Shown: piece after piece, positions 34,489 through 44,439 of the stretch
Layout of the letters: the number at the start of each line of letters is the position of its first letter
Position numbering within the stretch: the stretch's first letter is position 1
Origin: Sphingobacterium chuzhouense
Lineage (GTDB): Bacteria > Bacteroidota > Bacteroidia > Sphingobacteriales > Sphingobacteriaceae
Assembly: GCF_014692525.1 (NCBI RefSeq)
Contig: NZ_JACNYL010000001.1
Span: 806,001 to 870,000 of the forward strand
Length of the DNA: 64,000 nt
Reading direction: 5' to 3'
Translations under genes and position numbers: made by a program
Notes under the pieces: model-generated
What the model saw: only the letters and a program-made list of their open reading frames with translations
Database searches by the model: none
What the model was told of the DNA's origin: nothing

Positions 34489-36105
34489 TTATAAAGGCTT
34501 AACAGTCTTTTCTGGAACTACACTGTTCAAGTAATTTTCTATATGTGCATATCCATTTTCACTTATCTTTGCAGCATCAGCAGCGTTATTAGGATCTAAC
34601 CCCATCTTTACTTCCACATCGTCCGGAATGCCATCGCTGTCAGCGTCTTTATAAGGTGTTCCTATATATTCGGGATAACCACCAACTTGATTGACATCCG
34701 TAATAATACCCTGTTTATAAGAATCCATCGGCAACCGTCGTTTTACATAGGGCGATTGCTGTATGGGTTCTTTGGGTTCTATGTAGAACACTTTGCCCGT
34801 TTTCACCTGCTTTACGATACGTTCATCCACCGCATCACGCTTTGGAAGCGTAGCGCCCACGTTTTTCAAGACATAATCGTACGTCTCATGTGCGGATAAT
34901 ATCTTTCCAAAATGCGATAACGGAAGCGGCTTGTCCACCTTGATTTTCGCTAAGTAAGGAGTAGGATCACCATCGACTGCCGGCTGCACACCGCCATCCC
35001 AATTATCTTTCGTTACTTTATCGTTCCCTTCCACCACATTTCCGTGGACATAGGCTTTACCAAATGTGTTCGCATTTTCCTTGTCTCTACCGGATTCCGG
35101 TTTCAAAATACGATAAGATATAGCCTCATCTTTAGGCGTAATAGGTCCCGGCTTATAATAATTATTGATAAAATTAAATTCAGAACGATGGTCTCCCCCA
35201 TCCGCACTTCGGTTCCACCAATTCCAGACTACATTATTGACAAACCCAAAGTCGCCATACATACCGATGGAAGGATTACGACTGATATTAGATGCCCATA
35301 AATTACGCATAAACGTACTGTTCAAACCACCTATTGTACTTCCGAAGGCATGATTGTACGTATCCAATGCTTCCGAAAATATAGAGTTTTGAATGGTAAT
35401 ATTTACTGTAGGTAATTTTAAATCTTTCCCACCCCTATCATACACATGCCGATACATCGACATATTTTCGTCTAATCCCCAACTGGCCGAAACGTGATCG
35501 AGGATAATATTTCCGACACCATTTCCGCCCAAAGCGTCATCCCGTCTGGTCACCTCTGTTGCTCCTCTGCGGAAACGCATAAACCGTATGATGACATCGT
35601 GCGTATCAATCAAAAAGGATTCACCTGCTACACAAACGCCATCGCCCGGCGCTGTTTGTCCGGCGATCGTGATATAGGGTGCCTGGATAGTAATGGGCTT
35701 CTCTAACTTGATAATACCCGCGACATTAAACACGACAATCCGTGCACCGCCTGCTTCACAAGCTTCGCGCAATGTACCCGGCCCGCTGTCCGCCAAACTG
35801 GTCACGACGAATATGCGACCACCTCTGCCACCTGGTGTGTATGCTCCTCCACCCTCAGCACCCGGGAAAGCGAGTATATCTGCCTGAGGCAAGTCTTCTG
35901 GTTTAGCTGCCCAGGGAATATAGGGTTTACCTTCTTGTTCCATGACAGCCTTTGCCGCTTCCCAAGCTTTCTCGAGCCTTTGTTCTTCTGCTTTCTCGCG
36001 TGCATCCGCCATGTTCTGCAATGAATCAGGAATGACCGGATATTGCGCGAACGACAGAAACGGGAGAAACAATAACAACCCAGGTATACACGATTTGATA
36101 TTCAT
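34489..36105 (-). CDS. PL1 pectate lyase, second of a tandem pair
   Basis: 538 residues. Signal peptide (GLLLFLPFLSFAQ), a helical N-terminal stretch of about 50 residues (LQNMADAREKAEEQRLEKAWEAAKAVMEQEGKPYIPWAAKPEDLP), the PL1 beta-helix (FPGAEGGGAYTPGGRGGRI, LADSGPGTLREACE, ILDHVSASWGLDEN, NISRNPSIG) and a C-terminal acidic calcium repeat (DADSDGIPDDVEVKMGLDPNN). It begins 3 bp after its paralogue's stop and shares its whole architecture, so the pair arose by tandem duplication. Expected to cleave de-esterified homogalacturonan, perhaps with a different pattern from its twin. Confidence 0.9.
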   Translation of the reverse strand: MNIKSCIPGLLLFLPFLSFAQYPVIPDSLQNMADAREKAEEQRLEKAWEAAKAVMEQEGKPYIPWAAKPEDLPQADILAFPGAEGGGAYTPGGRGGRIFVVTSLADSGPGTLREACEAGGARIVVFNVAGIIKLEKPITIQAPYITIAGQTAPGDGVCVAGESFLIDTHDVIIRFMRFRRGATEVTRRDDALGGNGVGNIILDHVSASWGLDENMSMYRHVYDRGGKDLKLPTVNITIQNSIFSEALDTYNHAFGSTIGGLNSTFMRNLWASNISRNPSIGMYGDFGFVNNVVWNWWNRSADGGDHRSEFNFINNYYKPGPITPKDEAISYRILKPESGRDKENANTFGKAYVHGNVVEGNDKVTKDNWDGGVQPAVDGDPTPYLAKIKVDKPLPLSHFGKILSAHETYDYVLKNVGATLPKRDAVDERIVKQVKTGKVFYIEPKEPIQQSPYVKRRLPMDSYKQGIITDVNQVGGYPEYIGTPYKDADSDGIPDDVEVKMGLDPNNAADAAKISENGYAHIENYLNSVVPEKTVKPL

Positions 36106-36108
36106 CCT

Positions 36109-37755
36109 TTATCCTTTTGAAGCTAATTCATTTAAATAAATCTCGATATTAGCATATCCTGACTCGGTGATTTCTGCTGCATCATTCGGATTTTTCGGAT
36201 CCAATCCCATCTTCACTTCTACGTCGTCCGGAATACCATCATTATCCGAATCCTTATAAGGTTTCCCTTTATATTCCGGATAACCACCTACTTGAGAAAT
36301 ATCGGTGATGATACCTACTTTGTAAGAATCTTTCGGTAATCTCCTATGTTCAAAATCTTTCTCAGGCAAGGTCACATTTTTCAACGGAGTCGGTTTTCCG
36401 TCGCGCACTTCTTTTATAATACGCTGATCTACGGGGTCACGTCTAGGCAAAGTCGCTCCTGCATTCGTCAACACATGTTCATAAGCTTTCTCAGCCGGCA
36501 TAATATGCATTTCTGCCGTCGGCAGGGGTTTGTTTACTTTGGATTTCAGCATATAATTTGTATAGCTTTCTCCCGTAGCTAAGCTCCCATCTCCTTCGTA
36601 AAATTGTACGCCTCCTGCCCAGTTGTCTGCTGTTACTTTCGGGTTATCTGCCACGATATTACCATGCACATAAGCCCGTCCAAATACTTTATAATCTAGC
36701 TTACTACGCCCGGTTTCGGGTTTTAATAAGCGGTAACGTATTGGTGCATCTTCTGGTGTGGCTGGTCCGGGTTTGAAATAATTGTTGATGATGTTATATT
36801 GCGCGGTATAATCGCCACCATCGATAGCACGGTGTACCCAGTTATAGATCACATTATTCGCAAAATTAAATATGCCATTCCATCCGATAGAAGGGTTCCG
36901 TGCGGCATTATTTGCCCAGAGGTTACGCATAAACGTACAATTTTCGCCACCTAATGTGCTTCCAAATGCATGGTTCCAAGTATCTAAAGCTTCCGAGAAA
37001 ATAGAGTTTTGAATCGTAATATTTACAGTACCTAATTTCTTTTCCTGCCCGCCTGTACTATCGTTGTACATGTGCCGATACATCGACATGTTTTCGTCTA
37101 ATCCCCAACTGGCTGATACATGATCAATCATAATATTTCCTACAGGATTACCTCCAATAGCATCGTCTCTCCGCCCTACATAAGTTTCCCCTCTACGAAA
37201 ACGCATGTGCCGGATAACGACATCGTGGGTATCGATCCAAACAGACTCTCCTGCCACAACAACACCGTCGCCAGGAGCTGATTGACCGGCAATCGTGATA
37301 TAAGGAGCCCGAATGATTAAAGGCGTTTTTATCCTAATGATACCAGCAACATTGAAGACAATGATACGCGGGCCTCCCTGCTCACAAGCTTCTCTCAACG
37401 TCCCCGGCCCATTATCTTCTAGACTGGTTACGACATATACTTTACCTCCGCGGCCTCCAAAAGCGTACTTTCCTCCGCCTTCAGCACCAGGGAATGCTGC
37501 AATTTCTGCTTGCGGTAGATCCGTAGGACGCGCTGCCCAAGGAATATATGGTTTTCCTTGTTTTGCATATTCTTCAATAATGGGAAGAGCTTTTCCCCAA
37601 GCGATATCAGACTGTCGTCTGGCTTTATCCATCAACTCCTCCGAAGCTTGTCTCACGTCAGCCGGAATCTTAGGGTACTGTGCTTTTGCAGTTTGTATAG
37701 CGGCTACCGTAAAAATAGCCACAAGTAATGATGATAGTATTTTGTACATATACAT
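36109..37755 (-). CDS. PL1 pectate lyase, first of a tandem pair
   Basis: 548 residues. Signal peptide (LLVAIFTVAAIQTAKAQ), a helical stretch (VRQASEELMDKARRQSDIAWGKALPIIEEYAKQGKPYIPWAARPTDLP) and the PL1 beta-helix (FPGAEGGGKYAFGGRGGKV, LEDNGPGTLREACE, MIDHVSASWGLDEN, NAARNPSIGWN with the likely catalytic Arg), then a calcium repeat (DSDNDGIPDDVEVKMGLDPKN). Compared with the downstream twin it carries an insertion (FYEGDGSLATGESY). First gene behind the promoter at 37808-37873; the leader is about 50 nt. Confidence 0.9.
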   Translation of the reverse strand: MYMYKILSSLLVAIFTVAAIQTAKAQYPKIPADVRQASEELMDKARRQSDIAWGKALPIIEEYAKQGKPYIPWAARPTDLPQAEIAAFPGAEGGGKYAFGGRGGKVYVVTSLEDNGPGTLREACEQGGPRIIVFNVAGIIRIKTPLIIRAPYITIAGQSAPGDGVVVAGESVWIDTHDVVIRHMRFRRGETYVGRRDDAIGGNPVGNIMIDHVSASWGLDENMSMYRHMYNDSTGGQEKKLGTVNITIQNSIFSEALDTWNHAFGSTLGGENCTFMRNLWANNAARNPSIGWNGIFNFANNVIYNWVHRAIDGGDYTAQYNIINNYFKPGPATPEDAPIRYRLLKPETGRSKLDYKVFGRAYVHGNIVADNPKVTADNWAGGVQFYEGDGSLATGESYTNYMLKSKVNKPLPTAEMHIMPAEKAYEHVLTNAGATLPRRDPVDQRIIKEVRDGKPTPLKNVTLPEKDFEHRRLPKDSYKVGIITDISQVGGYPEYKGKPYKDSDNDGIPDDVEVKMGLDPKNPNDAAEITESGYANIEIYLNELASKG

Positions 37756-37807
37756 AAGTTTAATGATAATATCCAGGCATATAACCCAAAATTGATATCA
37801 GCTACAT

Positions 37808-37873
37808 CAAAGCTAGGGATATATTACACCGTTTGTTTATATTATCTTCACGAGAGATTGTAAGATATTATCA
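37808..37873 (-). promoter_or_regulatory. AraC-type tandem operator and -7 box (tandem PL1 operon)
   Basis: Distal element TTGTAAGATATTATCA at 37858-37873 and proximal TTATATTATCTTCACG at 37837-37852, 21 bp apart; a perfect -7 box TAGCTTTG on the minus strand at 37815-37808, 54 bp from the distal centre. The distal element directly touches the terminator of the SusD gene. Confidence 0.8.
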
Positions 37874-37914
37874 AAAACAAAACGGGCAACTTTATAAGCT
37901 GCCCGTTTTGTTTT
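37874..37914. terminator. Strong bidirectional terminator after SusD
   Basis: 15-bp perfect arms at 37874-37888 and 37900-37914 (core AACGGGCA / TGCCCGTT) with an 11-base loop and T-rich flanks on both strands. It ends the SusC-SusD transcript 12 bp after the SusD stop. Confidence 0.9.
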
Positions 37915-37925
37915 ATTGTTTTTTA

Positions 37926-39938
37926 TTATTGCAACGGATCGAATGTTCCGGCACCGTTTAACCCGTCCCAACCTTTGGTTTGTTCGAGGTATGGGGACAC
38001 GCTCATGATATTTTCGTGTAGGCCGAAATAATAATATTGCGGATACCATTTAAATGTCCAATTCGGCGATAAGTCCGTACGGTCCATATCATCCCGTTCG
38101 TGAACAACGAAATAATTATCATAAAGATAGTCCACATATTGCTCATACGTTTCAACACCATCTGGATAATCTGTAGCATCCCTATTGATAACGGGTGCTT
38201 CGCCACCTAATAATGGGTCTTCCTCTCCGAAGTACTCGCTCGCTCCATCTTTAATTGTAATTCTGTAGCCAGTTCGACGTGTACCATTAAGTTCCGGGAT
38301 ACCTAAACGGCTGTTCATACCTGTCGAATTATCAAACAACATCCAACGTCTTAGATCGTTGAAACGTTTTCCTTCGTAAGCAAACTCTACTTTTCGTTCG
38401 TCTAAAATAGCTTTAAAAAGTTTGTTTCTGTCGCCTGCAATACCTGCCAGGCCAAATGAACCGTCGTTATTTTCGATACCTGCACGTTCCCGAATAGCCT
38501 TTATACCTTCCAATCCCTCGTTTAGCTGGTTTATCCCTATAGCGCACTCAGCTAAATTTAAGACCACCTCAGCAAAACGGAATTCCATAAAATCGGTTCC
38601 ACTTTCCTCAAAGTTGTTGATCGCATTGTTCGCTCCCAAATTGGAAGCTTTGCGTACATAAATCCCACTGGCATTTGCGCCTTTTGTTTCTGTAGGTGTA
38701 TATGCTGCATCACTGCGTTTTTTCCACGAGTAAGTCCATAATTTATAATTATCTTCTCCGCTATAAGGCCAAATAGAACCATTGTACGCAAACGATTTAT
38801 AAAATCGAGGATCACGGTTTTTATAGAACTTATTAGGATCGTAGGTATAAGCCGAGGTTGGATCCCCAATTGGTTTACCGTCTTTCATCGGGAAAGATTC
38901 CACGATTTGCCGCGTTGGAGAAACAGAACCCGCACCATTGATTTCCCGTGGCCGGATAGCCTGCTCCCAACCACTGTTTTTGGTAAAGTTCCCCCCTTTT
39001 GCTACATTATTAAAACCATAAACAATGACGGCCTCCGGGTTACCTACTTCTTCTAACCACATCGCTTCCCAAGCTTTCCCATTTTCCACTCCTCCTGTTG
39101 TATACAGTCCGAAACCGTTTTGTTCTAGTAATTCCTTTGCTGCTTTGTTAGCATCATACGCTTCCTGCCATCTGGATTCTTCGTCATTGGGGTTAAATAG
39201 CGGACTTGCCCAAGTTAGTAATACACGTCCCTTCACTGCAGCTGCGGCACCACTAGTAATGCGTCCCCAATCTGCACCGTCCCACCTGCCGGGTAATAAC
39301 TCCATGGCCATATCGAGATCAGCACATATTTGCTCAATACATGCAGACGTAGAACTACGGGGTACAGCATTATTCTCCATTTCTTCCAAGGAAGGGGTTT
39401 GAGCTTCCAACACTAATGGCACACCGCCATATAGTCTAACCAATTCAAAATATTGCGAGGCACGCCAAAAAAACATCTGTCCTTTTAATTTATTCTTGGC
39501 GTCCTCCTCCATATCATACTTATCAACCTCGGTCAAAAACATATTAATCTGTCTCATCCTAGTCCACGTATTGTTACCTACACTAGTTCCCATACGTTGA
39601 CCAAAATACTTGTTGACATGATCATTGATATAGGAAATATTACCCCACTCCTTATTGAAGTCCGTCTCTCCTCCTAATTCATCTGTAGTCTGGGCAAAAA
39701 CATTGTTATACGAGCCATTTTCAGAAGCAGTTTGGGTAACAATAAAACCTGTACTATTGTTAGCCGGCAAAAACATGCCGTATACATAATCGATATATGC
39801 TTGTCCTAATACCGGATCTTTAAATACATCTTCGTTTACTCCACCCAAATCACGTTTCTCCTCTAAGAATTTATCGCTACAACCGGTACCGAGTAACAAT
39901 AAAGCGAAGAATATTTTAATACATGAATGTTTTTTCAT
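37926..39938 (-). CDS. SusD/RagB-family outer-membrane glycan-binding lipoprotein
   Basis: 670 residues from ATG 39938, where the signal peptide starts; an in-frame ATG at 39959 overlaps the SusC stop. Lipobox LLGTGCSD. SusD features: GQMFFWRASQYFELVRLYGGVPLVL, AAAVKGRVLLTWASPLFNP, MEFRFAEVVLNLAECAIG, ILDERKVEFAYEGKRFNDLRRWM. Partner of the SusC upstream (gap 24 bp). Large for the family, as many pectin-oligosaccharide SusDs are. Confidence 0.95.
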   Translation of the reverse strand: MKKHSCIKIFFALLLLGTGCSDKFLEEKRDLGGVNEDVFKDPVLGQAYIDYVYGMFLPANNSTGFIVTQTASENGSYNNVFAQTTDELGGETDFNKEWGNISYINDHVNKYFGQRMGTSVGNNTWTRMRQINMFLTEVDKYDMEEDAKNKLKGQMFFWRASQYFELVRLYGGVPLVLEAQTPSLEEMENNAVPRSSTSACIEQICADLDMAMELLPGRWDGADWGRITSGAAAAVKGRVLLTWASPLFNPNDEESRWQEAYDANKAAKELLEQNGFGLYTTGGVENGKAWEAMWLEEVGNPEAVIVYGFNNVAKGGNFTKNSGWEQAIRPREINGAGSVSPTRQIVESFPMKDGKPIGDPTSAYTYDPNKFYKNRDPRFYKSFAYNGSIWPYSGEDNYKLWTYSWKKRSDAAYTPTETKGANASGIYVRKASNLGANNAINNFEESGTDFMEFRFAEVVLNLAECAIGINQLNEGLEGIKAIRERAGIENNDGSFGLAGIAGDRNKLFKAILDERKVEFAYEGKRFNDLRRWMLFDNSTGMNSRLGIPELNGTRRTGYRITIKDGASEYFGEEDPLLGGEAPVINRDATDYPDGVETYEQYVDYLYDNYFVVHERDDMDRTDLSPNWTFKWYPQYYYFGLHENIMSVSPYLEQTKGWDGLNGAGTFDPLQ

Positions 39939-39962
39939 CTCGATATTTTTTTCGTACAACTA

Positions 39963-42900
39963 TTATAAAGTAAGATTAAGACCAAACGAGAATGTCTTTA
40001 GATTTGGATAAGCATCCCATCCTGTCCCGTAAGTATCTTTGTAACTATATGCGTGATAAAGCCCCATCGGATTCATTGCGGAAAAATAGACGCGGGCATT
40101 AGACACTTTCATACTTTCCACCAACTTGGTCGGCAAGGTATAATTCAGGTTAAAGCTTGTCATCCGCATCCGGAACGAGCTTACCTTCCAAAAATTAGAA
40201 CTTTGATTATATATATCTTCCCAATTCGGGTTCGGCATGGTACCGGTGGGGTTAAGTTCAGGATCATAAATATCATTCCAGATAATCGGACGATTATCAA
40301 ATACCCGCGTAATGTCGTTGTTCAGTTTTTTTCGCTCGCCCGATCCTATTTCAGCCCATCCACCCCAACTTCCGGCAATGACCGTCTCGAACGAAAAGCT
40401 TTTGTAACCGGCTTTCAACGTGACACCAAAACCATACAGATTGTTCTCTTTCTTACTGAGCTGTACCCTATCGTTTTCGTTGATAATGCCGTCAGGTTCG
40501 GCATACGTACCATCTGCCTGCAGCGGCCCTCTCACGTCACGATAATAAAGCATTCCAGGCTTTAGTTGACTAGCCGGTGTTTTAAATAACTCTGTAATAT
40601 TATATTCACTCACGTAGGCGTCAATCTCTTCTTGCGATTTGAACATACCAAGGTAATCGTATCCCCACATACCCACATCTGTTGATGTGCCGTTTTTGGG
40701 GTTCCACGGAGCAGCCTCATAAGCTGCTGAATTATCTATATTTTTAATTTTCGCATCACCCCAGGAAAAACGGGTGCTGATACCATAGCGAAAATCTTTA
40801 CCTACATTATCGTCCCAGCCTAATGCTATTTCATATCCATACGTATTTACCGCACCATAATTTTCCGGTGCTATGGATCCCCCGACAGTTACCGGCATAT
40901 TACCTAAACGCTCCAATAGAATATTGGTCCCTTTGTTAAAATACCCTTCCAAAGTAGTCGACAAGCGATTATTCAAAAAGCGGGCCTCTATTCCCAGGTT
41001 ATTCTTAAATTCATCGCTCCAGGTTGCATTTCGGTTCGGCGATTTTCCCATTTTCATTCCCGTATTCGCATTTTCATTACCTCCGAATACCGGGCCTTTT
41101 CCGACTTCATACGAAAAACGTTGTCTCCATGCCCATGCCGGGAATTGATCATTCCCCATAAGTCCGACTGAATAACGTAGTTTCAGAAAGTCGATTCCGT
41201 CCACCTTGAAAAAATCCTCTTCGCTCAATACCCAACCTGCAGACAAAGAGTAGAATTTACCCCAATAATTTTCAGGAGCAAACTTGGTGGAAGCATCCGT
41301 ACGAAACAGAAACTCAGCGAGATATTTTTCGCCATAGCGATAGTTTACACGTCCGATATAGCCCAATGAACCAGATTCGTTGGCAAAAGTACGTCCATCA
41401 ATTTCCCCGAAGGCTGTTCCAAACTGCCCGTCGCTTGTTTCTAATGGATCTGACTTCCAAACGTCTTCTTGCTGTCCCTCAGCTTCTCCACGCTCCACCG
41501 AAAACAAACCACTGATATTATGATTTCCTATCTGTTTGTCGTAGGTTAAAAAGAAGTTGATCTGTGTATTATTTCCACTTCTGTTGGAATAGTATAACCG
41601 GTTTCCATTGCTAACGGTCAACGGTGTAGGATTGGTCGCTCCTTCGTATATATGACCGTGCTGTCCCTGTCCAGTAAATTGGTATAACTGGTATTTAGTT
41701 CCTATCTGACTACCAACGGAATGCCGCATATTCCGGGAATAAGTTGCCCGCGCCTTTAAACCTTCCAAAAATGGTGCTTCATATTCTGCTGATATATTGA
41801 TAGAGAAAAATCGCGAATCGGTTTCTGCCAGGTTACCTAAACGCTCAATTTCATAGAAATGGTAAGCAGATAGATCGTTGGAAGTTCCCGGTAACTTCAC
41901 CGGTAAACCATCAATAAAAGCAGGTACATAAGGAGCCGCCAATAAGAGGTTTTTGTAGTCATCTTCGGGACCTTCACCCGACACTTTGTTAAAGGTTTTA
42001 TCCAGCTTGTCTTCATTACCTGATACTTGTAAGCCCACTTTTAAGTTTGAAGCTACTTTCACATCCGTTCCGGCTCTGAAGTTCCATTTATTATAATCAA
42101 GCGTCCCCAAGTTTCCGTTCTGCTTGCTATAGGTCACGCCCGCGAAGTAAGTTGCTCGATCCGTTCCACCACTGACATTGAGTGCATGGCGGGTATTATA
42201 AGCAGCTTTCCAAGCATCATCCAGCCAGTTATAATCTAATCCTTTAAAATGCTCCAACTCGTCTTCGGTAAACACCCGATCTTTATAACTTTCTTGGAGT
42301 GGATCTGGGTTTGACCCATATTTACCGTTCATAATATTAAAATATTGACCGAACTCATACGCATTCATCATCTTCGTACGATAAGTTGCGTCATTGATTG
42401 CGTAGGAACCGTTATAGGAAATCTTGGGTTTTCCTTCTTGTCCTCTTTTTGTCGTCACCAGCACGACACCATTCGCACCACGAACCCCATAAACCGCTGC
42501 TGCCCCATCTTTCAAAATTGAAATACTTTCAATCTCCGATGGATCTAAATTATTGAATAATGTCGATTCCGGTGTATTTTGTTCATCCACTTGTATCATG
42601 CCATCAATAACATACAATGGTTCCAACGTTCCGGCATCTTTTCCAAATGGAACTGGCGTACGGACTTCTAAGCGTGCCTTCGACCCAGGCCTAGCGGTAC
42701 CTCCCGAAACGTCAATACCCGCTAAACGACCTGCCAATGCAGCTCCCAAGTTGGTAGCTGGTAGATCTTCTATAGCCTCCATATCCACTGTCTCGACGGC
42801 TCCGGTGAGGTGGGCTTTCTTTTGTGTACCATACCCTACCACGACGACTTCATCAAGCGCATCCGTCGGCTCTAATGTAATTTCTAGCGTAGTCTGGTTA

Positions 42901-43229
42901 TTCACTGGAAAGTCCAATGTTTTATAGCCCACATAACTAATGACCAACACCTCATTCCCTTGTGGCAGATTCAAACGGAATACGCCCTTCTCGTCCGTCT
43001 GTGTACTGGTGGTGGTACCTTTTATAGATACAGTCGCCCCGATGACAGGTCTTCCGTTGGTATCTAAAACCCTTCCCGTTACATTTACAAAATTATGAGC
43101 GTGTGTCGCCATATTACTGGGTGATTCCGTTGCCATCGCCATCTGTAAGGGTGTACAAAAAAACAAAGGACAGAGCAATTTGACACCTTTCCTCAAAAGC
43201 TTATTACTTAACATAAATTGACTCTTCAT
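39963..43229 (-). CDS. SusC/RagA-family TonB-dependent outer-membrane transporter
   Basis: 1088 residues: signal peptide, carboxypeptidase-regulatory-like domain (VNVTGRVLDTNGRPVIGATVSIKGT), plug (LDEVVVVGYGTQKKAHLTGAVETV, EPLYVIDGMIQVDEQN, IESISILKDGAAAVYG) and barrel ending in FGLNLTL. No STN domain. It lies 91 bp after the DUF3826-like gene and no common operator is found in that gap, so it is probably transcribed from the promoter at 44252-44317. Confidence 0.95.
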   Translation of the reverse strand: MKSQFMLSNKLLRKGVKLLCPLFFCTPLQMAMATESPSNMATHAHNFVNVTGRVLDTNGRPVIGATVSIKGTTTSTQTDEKGVFRLNLPQGNEVLVISYVGYKTLDFPVNNQTTLEITLEPTDALDEVVVVGYGTQKKAHLTGAVETVDMEAIEDLPATNLGAALAGRLAGIDVSGGTARPGSKARLEVRTPVPFGKDAGTLEPLYVIDGMIQVDEQNTPESTLFNNLDPSEIESISILKDGAAAVYGVRGANGVVLVTTKRGQEGKPKISYNGSYAINDATYRTKMMNAYEFGQYFNIMNGKYGSNPDPLQESYKDRVFTEDELEHFKGLDYNWLDDAWKAAYNTRHALNVSGGTDRATYFAGVTYSKQNGNLGTLDYNKWNFRAGTDVKVASNLKVGLQVSGNEDKLDKTFNKVSGEGPEDDYKNLLLAAPYVPAFIDGLPVKLPGTSNDLSAYHFYEIERLGNLAETDSRFFSINISAEYEAPFLEGLKARATYSRNMRHSVGSQIGTKYQLYQFTGQGQHGHIYEGATNPTPLTVSNGNRLYYSNRSGNNTQINFFLTYDKQIGNHNISGLFSVERGEAEGQQEDVWKSDPLETSDGQFGTAFGEIDGRTFANESGSLGYIGRVNYRYGEKYLAEFLFRTDASTKFAPENYWGKFYSLSAGWVLSEEDFFKVDGIDFLKLRYSVGLMGNDQFPAWAWRQRFSYEVGKGPVFGGNENANTGMKMGKSPNRNATWSDEFKNNLGIEARFLNNRLSTTLEGYFNKGTNILLERLGNMPVTVGGSIAPENYGAVNTYGYEIALGWDDNVGKDFRYGISTRFSWGDAKIKNIDNSAAYEAAPWNPKNGTSTDVGMWGYDYLGMFKSQEEIDAYVSEYNITELFKTPASQLKPGMLYYRDVRGPLQADGTYAEPDGIINENDRVQLSKKENNLYGFGVTLKAGYKSFSFETVIAGSWGGWAEIGSGERKKLNNDITRVFDNRPIIWNDIYDPELNPTGTMPNPNWEDIYNQSSNFWKVSSFRMRMTSFNLNYTLPTKLVESMKVSNARVYFSAMNPMGLYHAYSYKDTYGTGWDAYPNLKTFSFGLNLTL

Positions 43230-43320
43230 GGTTTATTTGATTGCGTATAAAATAAAATAGGTCTAAAGCAAAAAATAATATTGTATAGCTTTTATACTGT
43301 ATATGCTTAAATAATACCCG

Positions 43321-43998
43321 TTAATTTAATTCTTGACTTTTATCCGTTTTCTCTTGCGCTATACGTTCTTGCCATCTAGTACGCTCCTCTTGGAGATTAT
43401 AGCCTTCTGCTGATAAATAATTGTTAATTCGACCTTTAAATTTCCCGAAAACACCGTGTTTCTCTTTGGAGCCCGGTGCATCCATGGCCAGTTCACGTGC
43501 TTCGGTAAGGTAAACCAGGATTTTTTCCTTTTGCTCCGCTGTCAAACTCGGTATCATATCTTGATAGGCCTTGTATGTCAACGGTAACACGCCGTAAGTC
43601 ATGCCATCTTTAATCTTTTCTATTTGCTCAGGCTGTATCAGGTTACCCAATGCGTCTACGAATGTGCTATGCATTTCTCGAAGCTTCACATCTTCCAACG
43701 CTTCATATTGCGTTCGTTTTTCTTCCAACACTTCTGCTTGTCCCGCGTATTCGGCCTTAAGTTTCTTAATCGCCTCTTCCCGCTCCTCATGATGGGCATT
43801 CACCGCGGCATATTGCGCGGCTAGCATATCGCGCACCTGATAAAATTTTGTCGAATCTGTAATATCCAACGTCGAGATGATTTTCTCTGAACGCTTGGTG
43901 ATTACTTGAATGTATTCTTCCTGCTCAGATTGGGCGAGTACTTGACCCCCAAAAAGAACCAATAGTACGCATACATACCAATTCATCTTTGCTTTCAT
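43321..43998 (-). CDS. DUF3826-like exported helical protein
   Basis: 225 residues: signal peptide (VCVLLVLFGGQVLAQ) followed by an almost wholly helical, Glu/Lys-rich sequence (YIQVITKRSEKIISTLDITDSTKFYQVRDMLAAQYAAVNAHHEEREEAIKKL; DGMTYGVLPLTYKAYQDMIPSLTAEQKEKILVYLTEARELAMD). I match it to DUF3826, a family found only beside pectin-degrading genes in Bacteroidota and of unknown function. It precedes SusC and SusD in one operon, which suggests a periplasmic role in binding or passing oligosaccharides. Confidence 0.7.
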   Translation of the reverse strand: MKAKMNWYVCVLLVLFGGQVLAQSEQEEYIQVITKRSEKIISTLDITDSTKFYQVRDMLAAQYAAVNAHHEEREEAIKKLKAEYAGQAEVLEEKRTQYEALEDVKLREMHSTFVDALGNLIQPEQIEKIKDGMTYGVLPLTYKAYQDMIPSLTAEQKEKILVYLTEARELAMDAPGSKEKHGVFGKFKGRINNYLSAEGYNLQEERTRWQERIAQEKTDKSQELN

Positions 43999-44251
43999 AT
44001 TTATAAAATGATTATTTTAACAATTCTATTTACCATAGGATGACTTCCCTCAATTCCTCTTTCTCATTATCAACACTCTTCTGAACGAAAATATGTGTCA
44101 ACAAGCTACATACTGAAAATCTTATATGTTATAGGTAAGCATATAAGAAACCTAACTCTCTAATAAAACCCTTAACAAAAAAAAGCTGTATAACAGCTAA
44201 TTACATCAAAAAAACAGATCATAATAGATAATCTATTTATAATTGCATCAT
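43999..44251 (-). other. Long 5' leader of the DUF3826-SusC-SusD operon
   Basis: About 250 bp between the predicted transcription start and the ATG, with no gene. Sequence is AT-rich; no known riboswitch or clear hairpin was recognised. Its length resembles that of the other SusC-type operons and differs from the 50-95 nt leaders of the enzyme operons. Confidence 0.4.
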
Positions 44252-44317
44252 CAAAGTAACATAATATCAACTGGTGAATAATATGTGTATTTATCCACTT
44301 ATTATAAGATATTACCA
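44252..44317 (-). promoter_or_regulatory. AraC-type tandem operator and -7 box (DUF3826-SusC-SusD operon)
   Basis: Distal element TTATAAGATATTACCA at 44302-44317, proximal ATATGTGTATTTATCC at 44281-44296 (21 bp apart). The box at the fixed 54-bp distance is TTACTTTG on the minus strand (44259-44252), one base off TAnnTTTG. The distal element is almost the same as at 22210. Confidence 0.7.
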
Positions 44318-44439
44318 TAAATAATTAGAAAGACAACTTCTGTTGAAATTACCACGAATTTTATACATATTATACAAACACAATTCACTCGGCTTATATC
44401 GGTATTGTTGTACTCGTGTTATGTAACAATCTCTTCGCA

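Noticed and set aside
43281..43296. TTGTATAGCTTTTATA before the third SusC gene as a ninth operator copy
   Set aside because: It resembles the 16-bp element but has no partner 21 bp away and no -7 box at 54 bp; it is also a GTATA/TATAC palindrome of its own.
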